In this document: positions 45,040-50,936 of the stretch, piece after piece
Numbering within the stretch: the first letter of the stretch is position 1
Layout: the number at the start of each line of letters is the position of its first letter
NCBI GenBank assembly: GCA_036897485.1
Contig: JAYMTF010000129.1
Span: forward strand, 1 to 50,936
Source of the DNA: Pelargonium nanum
Lineage: Eukaryota > Streptophyta > Magnoliopsida > Geraniales > Geraniaceae
Direction of reading: 5' to 3'
DNA length: 50,936 nucleotides
Made by a program: the position numbers and the translations under genes
Notes under the pieces: generated by a model
The model's database searches: none
What the model saw: the letters and a program-made list of their open reading frames with translations, nothing else
Told to the model about the DNA's origin: nothing

Positions 45040-46020
45040 GAAACTCAAAACTCAAAATATGGCTCGTAAACGGTGAATTTGGATACACGAAATAGACTCA
45101 ACTTATTTTTTGTTGGATTTGTCATTCCAAATGTGCAAGTGAGCCGGTAACATGTATTCAGTATGGCACTTTCCATAACAAACTTACATAAACTCGCTTG
45201 CCATTTATGGATCGGAGAAGTGTTAGGTATTATCGAAGTGAACTCAATAAACTTGTATTCGAATTATTAGATTTAAAATCTGAATTGTCAGTTCCACCTT
45301 CTAATCTCAAATACATAAGAGACAAAACAAGCCTAATCTATTTGTTCACCAAAATGTATACTATATATATGGTGTGTGATTGTGGCTCTTAAGAGACTTA
45401 TTGCCCTTTAGTGTTTGCAAAGAGTAGAGGTCATTTAGTCAACCCTCTAGCAGGGAAGAGACTCCTCAACTCACCAAACAGCCAATCTCACTCTCAAGAC
45501 TTTTAACAAAATTAAATATTAATCAAACTTATTTTGTTACTCAAAGTAGATTGAACAATTTGGGTCGAGTTTTTTCTAGTTCGAGTTGAAATGCATAAAT
45601 TCGTATTTGTTCTAAAATAGTTGTGAATTTATTTGGATCGAGTCTTACATGCACAATATGTACCAAGATATGTTGAGCCAAGTGGTTAATACCACTTTAG
45701 ATTCCCTCTGAGGTCTCAAGTTCGAGCCTCCTTGTCAACGGTATGGGGTGTGATTTGTGGGGTGGCGTTTAGGGTGACGCTCCCAAAAGGAGTGAAAAAC
45801 ATTGTTACTTCGAGTATGATGTCCCGTTGCTGATAAAAAAAAACATGCACAATATGTGAATTAATGTATATTTACCGGCTTAACATAAGAAATTTCACAG
45901 AAGACTCAACTCGAGGTTGGCTCTATTTTACGTGATCCGAGCTTGTAAAATTTTGGGTTGAATTTTTTATGACCGCGGAATAAAACCCAAATTATCGACT
46001 CTAACTTCGAGTTCCAAAAT
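45040..46020. repeat. Decayed dispersed repeat interrupted by a SINE
   Basis: Both sides of the SINE at 45662-45842 carry related phrases (GGGTCGAGTT, GACTCAACTCGAGGTTGG, GATCCGAGC, TTGGGTTGAATT). The SINE therefore appears to have landed in an older element. No coding region is seen. Confidence 0.45.
45662..45842 (+). mobile_element. tRNA-derived SINE with 15-bp target-site duplication
   Basis: A box A region (TTGAGCCAAGTGGTTAATAC) and box B (GGTCTCAAGTTCGAGCCTCC) form the head. The body runs through GGTGGCGTTTAGGGTGACGC and ends GTTGCTGAT followed by an A run. Identical flanks ACATGCACAATATGT lie at 45647-45661 and 45843-45857. Its body differs from both other SINEs described here, so it is a separate family. 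Confidence 0.88.
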
Positions 46021-46554
46021 TATTATTTTTTAAGTGACTCAACCAATTGCCAACTTGTTCATGTCTTTTTCTCATACCATCTATTCTGTTTACCATATAA
46101 TATACAATAAAAATAATAGCTCAATCTGCTCCGAGGAGCCACATTTTTCTTCTCCTCCAAACATCAAATTTTATTACATTTAATTATTGTTTAAAACGTT
46201 TATTTAATCACATAAAAAGACAATAAATATCAAATATTACTTTTCTTGATAACACCCCAGCACTAGCCAATAACTTTATCATAGTCATATGCATAAAAAA
46301 CTTTATCATAGTTATATATGTTTTGATACAACTCCTACTGAATAGTGACGGACAAAAAGGGCGAAAATAATTTTATCTTTTAAAATTAAATAAAAGTGAC
46401 AAAAACAACTTTTAAAGATCGACTCCAAAAATGCGAAATTACGGTCTATGCAATCAACCAATTAACTTTAGCACAACTAATTTGTTTCATTAGCCCGTTT
46501 CGCTCGAGTCTCGAGTAAACAAAGTTTTGTTTTTGTTTCATTTTAAAAATATTA

Positions 46555-46812
46555 CTCCCCCGTCCCAAAATGAGTGTCTTGTTTCTATTTTTTGCAAAAA
46601 TTAAGGACTATCAGATAATTTAATGTGTTTTCAATATTACCCTCACTTTCCCTTCTACACCCCATGTGCAGTTCAGGTTTTCCTTTAGTGCATAAGTGAT
46701 AAGGGTAATATGGGAATAATAATAATATAATAACCTAAAAACAGAAACATGACACTCATTTTGGGACAAAAAATTTAGATAAACAGGACACTCATTTTGG
46801 GACGGAGGTAGT
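46555..46812. mobile_element. Stowaway MITE with TA target duplication
   Basis: The left end CTCCCCCGTCCCAAAATGAG and the right end CTCATTTTGGGACGGAGGTAG are inverted copies, bordered by TA dinucleotides. A second copy of the right-end motif (GACACTCATTTTGGGAC) lies about 39 bases inside, near 46750, so the right end is duplicated. Confidence 0.85.
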
Positions 46813-47327
46813 AGCAGTTTTCTTCAAAAGGAAAAAAAATATTAGCATTTGAATTTAAAGTTGTTCTAACTTCTACATCATCTTAGTAAAATTAGAGAAT
46901 AAGAACATAAAACTTTCTTTGGTCTTATGTTTTATGATACTAAAAATGTCCATATGCAAGTGAAAGCAAAACTTTGAATGTCAAATTAATTGGGAATGTG
47001 TCATTGAAATTAGGCAATGGATTTGGTTGTTAATTATAGTCATTTTTCATGACACCTTTTGAGCAACACTAAATAAAATGAACTATAAATTAAATAGTTG
47101 CAAAAATATATGCATATGATTAGAAACACTTCACTATTAAAGTTGTCCTTTTCCATTGTGCATGTAGCTTTTTGCCTTTCCAATCCTCATGAGGCCAATT
47201 CTTGATACTTTATGTACATACCAACTTGAGTTTGTTCATTTTATTTTATTATTTTTTCTTTTAACATTTATAATCTTGATAATTGAGACAAATAGTATAT
47301 ACCACTCATACCAATCAACTTTATACG

Positions 47328-47586
47328 GTGTGCTTGGGAACATGAACTTGATTTAAAATGCTGGATTTGAGCGAAATGAGGTGTTTGGGAACTTCAAGAA
47401 TTTGGATTTGAATTTGAGTGAAATCCAATAGCATTCAAAACATGCCTAGAACATGAGATTTCAAATGACAGCTCTTACCTTGTCATTTTAAATTCTATGA
47501 TTTCCCAAACATTATATTTGTATTTGAAATCCAAAATTTCAAATGACGAATTTCAAATCAAATTCAAGCTCCCAAACGCAACCCTA
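47328..47586 (-). mobile_element. TTTGGG-end MITE family, copy C
   Basis: It contains the phrases of copies A and B in reverse complement, including ATGACAGCTCTTACCTTGTC and GAATTTCAAATCAAATTCAA. The ends are GTGTGCTTGGGAAC and CTCCCAAACGCAACCC. It is the least decayed of the three copies at its ends. Confidence 0.75.
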
Positions 47587-50040
47587 GATTATTTCGTTCG
47601 ACTTTGGCTTGTTTCTTGTAAGAAATGTTTATGATACATGAGACTGTACGCTTTTCAAGTCTAGATACTAATTCATGAATTGAGTTGGAAGTTGCATATT
47701 TCAGCCAAAACGGGCCAATGAATGAGGCACATTGACGTCGTTGAAGTGTTTATACAATATTTTCACATATTGAGGTCGTCTAGAAGACATTTTGGTCATT
47801 TTATTATTTTCAATAATTTTAAATTTTTTAATTTTTTTAGAAAAGATTGTGCAATTTCTTAAATTTTAACTAATTTTATTGATATTTTAAAAGTTCTAGA
47901 ATAAACTATAAAAAATTATTATACCTTTTTCGATTGTGATTTTCAATAAGAGTTGCATTAATTTTATGAACAAATTTATCATATGAAAAAAAAAATATCC
48001 ATAGTGAAGACAAGACACCAAGCCTACCTAGCCATAGAAATAACAAAATATTTTATTAAAGTCTTAAAACTAAATAAAGGTGAACAATGTTGATTCTATT
48101 TGTGATGAATAAAATTTGTCTTTTTCTTTAATTTTGTGAAAAATGTATCATATGCATAAGTCCAATTCAAAATATTTATAATAATAAAAATAAAATATAT
48201 CCTCTTGTTGGGGCCCACTTGCCCCCTAGATCCTACAATTTTGTGTTGCACAAGAGGGCTAAATGACAATTTAATTGCTAATTTATCTTTAATTAGTTTT
48301 AAAAACAAATGTTTATTAGTGCAATTAGTGGACAAGCAACTGCCACCAACTAATTATCTTACTTTAATCAAAGTTCATTAACTTACTCACCATGCTTAAT
48401 TCGTGTAGCTACCATCGAGCACGAAGCAGCTCAACAATGTTTTTGTTTTCTTTCGGAATACATGTGATATTACAGATTAACTTATCTGAATAATAATTTA
48501 TTATTCACACTTGGCTCTGGTGCAATTCTAATTGAAAAGAGTGATTGAGTGGCAAATTGTGTATAAATCGTAGTTCTTCAACTATGCAAATATGTCATAG
48601 TCAAAGGTTGAAAGATATAAAAATTGCTCAACACTTTGATATAACTCATATTTCAAATCATGTATAGAATAGAATGCGAAGTAAAATAACACAAATATAT
48701 ATATATATATATATATTAAATGATCAAAATGTTATATTCAAGACAATTTCAACTTTTATCGCAATACGTGAATATCAGCATTTAAACGTAAAAATGTTTT
48801 ACCGCATGCATTAGATCCAAATAAACAATTACAATTTTCGTATGGATTTTAAAAAATCATCTAAAAAACAATATGTCAAAATTCTATTCACTCGATTTTT
48901 TTCATTATATTGATTGAATTTTTAAAATATTCAATAATTAATACAAACTAATAATACATTTCTTTAATGGAAAGTAAGAAAAAACAAACAATTAATCCAC
49001 ATGCCCCATGTGTATTTTTAATTAATAGAGCCAATGATCTGTGACTTTGTTTACCAATTTTCATTGTAGCTGTGATTTCTTGAGCATTGTGATTACATAT
49101 AATTAATTAATTTAATAAATAACCTTGGTCAACTGTAAACTTGGTACAATTATATATTAAAATTTGTTTGTTTATAAATAATAATAATAATAATAATAAC
49201 AACAACGGAGCTTACAAAACGAAAGATACTGTCAGAGCAAAAAAAAACTATTGTTATTGCTGTGCTCATCTTTGTGGTATTTTTTTTCTAATTGATTAAT
49301 TAATATTTATTTTCCATTAATCGATGAAAGATATGTAATAGATTTCTTTATAGGGTTTGGAGGTTCGGATCAATATTCTTCTTGCTTCAGATTTGTGGTA
49401 AAGTTAATTTGATTAAACAAGTATTAGGGCTTCATTAATTTGATATGATAATGTGATATGGTCTAACGGTTAGGCTGTAATTTCACGGTTTGAGATCGTC
49501 TGAAAAAAAATAATATTGTGTTCTTTATAAAACCCATTTTCAAATTCTATTTTTAATAGAAGTATCAATCAAACTTGTTCATGTATTTTCTCTTCTTCAA
49601 ATAAATATTATAATATATTTATTATACCAACCAAATTATAGGTAACCCATCATGTCATTAATTTTATTTATAAACTAAACTATGCATTTTCCACCACACA
49701 TATGATATGTTCTTTGGCCATACTTTTCTTTCATTTTAAAAACTATATTATAAATATAAAGTTAGTGAGATACCATATGGTCAAGGAATGGATCTCATGT
49801 TGTTTTGAAATTATGTCCCTATTTTAGAATCATAAATATCATTTTCTATGTGAGCATGGGGTTGAGTATTTGTTTTATGAGGACATTATATATCATAAAT
49901 ATACCCACTTGAACATATAATAATTATGTGATTTATTTTTTGGCATTTTAGTCGTATGAAAATAGTGTTAGTACAATGAATTTGAATGAAATTTAAATAA
50001 ATATCTCTTTGTATATATTTAAATATCAAACAATAATTTA
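47587..50040. other. AT-rich gene-poor region
   Basis: No gene is recognisable. It holds a (TA)n run at 48694-48717, an (AAT)n run at 49177-49199 and a small tRNA-like piece at 49459-49505. Confidence 0.6.
49459..49510 (+). mobile_element. Possible SINE fragment with tRNA-like boxes
   Basis: TGGTCTAACGGTTAGG resembles a box A, and ACGGTTTGAGATCGTC, about 30 nt later, a degenerate box B. An A-rich run follows. It is too short and imperfect to be a functional tRNA gene, and no flanking duplication is evident. Confidence 0.4.
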
Positions 50041-50450
50041 TAACTCAAAGTCGGTAACACGTGATCGGTTGGAGAGGATGTGGAGCCCATTATGAATTTG
50101 TGACTTGTCTCCCAAAAGTAGTTTCTTTGGGTGTTTGGTCAGGTTTCAGAACCTTTGCTTTCCTGTCTTTCTAGTATGACGTCCTAATAAATCGTGCGCT
50201 GGAAGAGTCATGGCATCGACAACCTTTCATTCCCGGAACATTTGGACTTGATCCTCCTCGTGTTCACGCTATAATTAAGTGTACTGAGTCTTGGTGAGCC
50301 TTTGGGAAGCTGAGAGGTATTGATCATGAGCTTCGATCAAGGATAAAAAAAAGGTCTTCCATAGTATTCAGAGATGAGAGAAACCGTCAGTCTAATTCCG
50401 CCGAGGTGTCCTTTTAAAGACACACATCACTTAATACTTGATCGTTCAAC
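50041..50450. other. GC-richer segment of unknown origin
   Basis: This island stands out from the AT-rich DNA around it. It has no intact reading frame or splice pattern that I recognise. It may be a fragment of a transposable element or a dead gene. Confidence 0.35.
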
Positions 50451-50892
50451 ACATGAACAAATTCGATAGCATCACATATATATTTTTTTTATCTATTCTA
50501 TTATCAAACATAAAAAGAAAGATTAATGCATGTTCATATTCATGTCACTTGATTCTCTGCAGCAAATAGATCTATGTCAGTGGTGCACCACTGCCATGAG
50601 AAATATATGATACTTTATAAAGAAAAATAGGTGTTTTCTAGGGAGGTTTACTTGATTTGTAGCAACTATGATGCAAGAACACAAAGAATAAAAGAATTTA
50701 CAGAAGAAAATAATATATATTATATTATATAGAAGGACAGATATAAAGACATCCTAATTATTATTTCAGTGAAATAATTTTGTCTCCAAATCTAATGAAC
50801 AATACAGGGAAATGAAATAAATTAATATATTAAAGAAATAATATTCATTGTTGGGTGAAAATGGAGATGAAAAAAAGTGATTTTTACCCACT

Positions 50893-50936
50893 GGGTGTGG
50901 CGCAGTTGGTGCGCTGGGGCTGCGTGAGTGGGAAGA
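50893..50936 (+). mobile_element. Head of a tRNA-derived SINE, cut by window end
   Basis: GGGTGTGGCGCAGTTGGTGC has a box A arrangement, followed by GCTGGGGCTGCGTGAGTGGG. The box B that should follow lies beyond the window. A tRNA gene cannot be excluded from the visible part, but the G-rich extension favours a SINE. Confidence 0.55.

Noticed and set aside
45198..45392. Small gene for a 64-residue protein
   Set aside because: No family, promoter or splice context; it lies in repeat-derived DNA.

Overview
The window is nuclear DNA from a flowering plant, most likely a eudicot; I cannot name the species. The evidence is multi-exon genes with GT-AG (and two GC-AG) introns, long AT-rich intergenic DNA, Stowaway-type and other MITEs, tRNA-derived SINEs including an Au-like copy, and six recognisable plant proteins. 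All exon models were built by eye from splice signals, reading-frame phase and family knowledge. UTR ends are mostly not determined.

Layout, left to right: (1) 285-4302 (+), a CCT-motif protein without B-boxes. (2) 7401-15907 (+), a 22-exon ATX3/4/5-type histone H3 lysine methyltransferase (PWWP, PHD, extended PHD, SET, post-SET). (3) 17023-23653 (-), a large low-complexity protein resembling Arabidopsis HIZ2, the proposed plant counterpart of ZC3H13 in the m6A RNA methylation complex. Its exon 4 carries an apparent 1-nt frameshift in this sequence. (4) 26636-31481 (+), an ORG1/FBN11-like plastid protein with a pseudokinase joined to a PAP/fibrillin domain, preceded by a 1.1-kb 5' UTR intron made largely of tandem repeats. 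(5) 32206-38976 (-), the U2 snRNP splicing factor SF3A3/SF3a60 (ATROPOS). (6) 39435-42795 (+), an SFT2-family Golgi vesicle transport protein. From 42796 to the end (8.1 kb) I see no gene, only AT-rich DNA with SINEs, MITEs and decayed repeats.

Genes 1 to 4 match, from memory, the order of Arabidopsis At5g53420 to At5g53450, so this is probably an old conserved block; genes 5 and 6 lie outside it. A histone methyltransferase and an RNA-methylation factor sit tail to tail, and genes 5 and 6 share a 458-bp head-to-head promoter region holding a duplicated palindromic motif. No operon-like or defence system is present. The most useful observations are the HIZ2-like frameshift, two GC-AG introns and a frame-preserving 87-nt intron in the ATX gene, opposed repeats flanking its exons 9-11, a 22-bp foldback in HIZ2 intron 1, the repeat-built ORG1 leader intron, and two SINEs with clean 15-bp target-site duplications.
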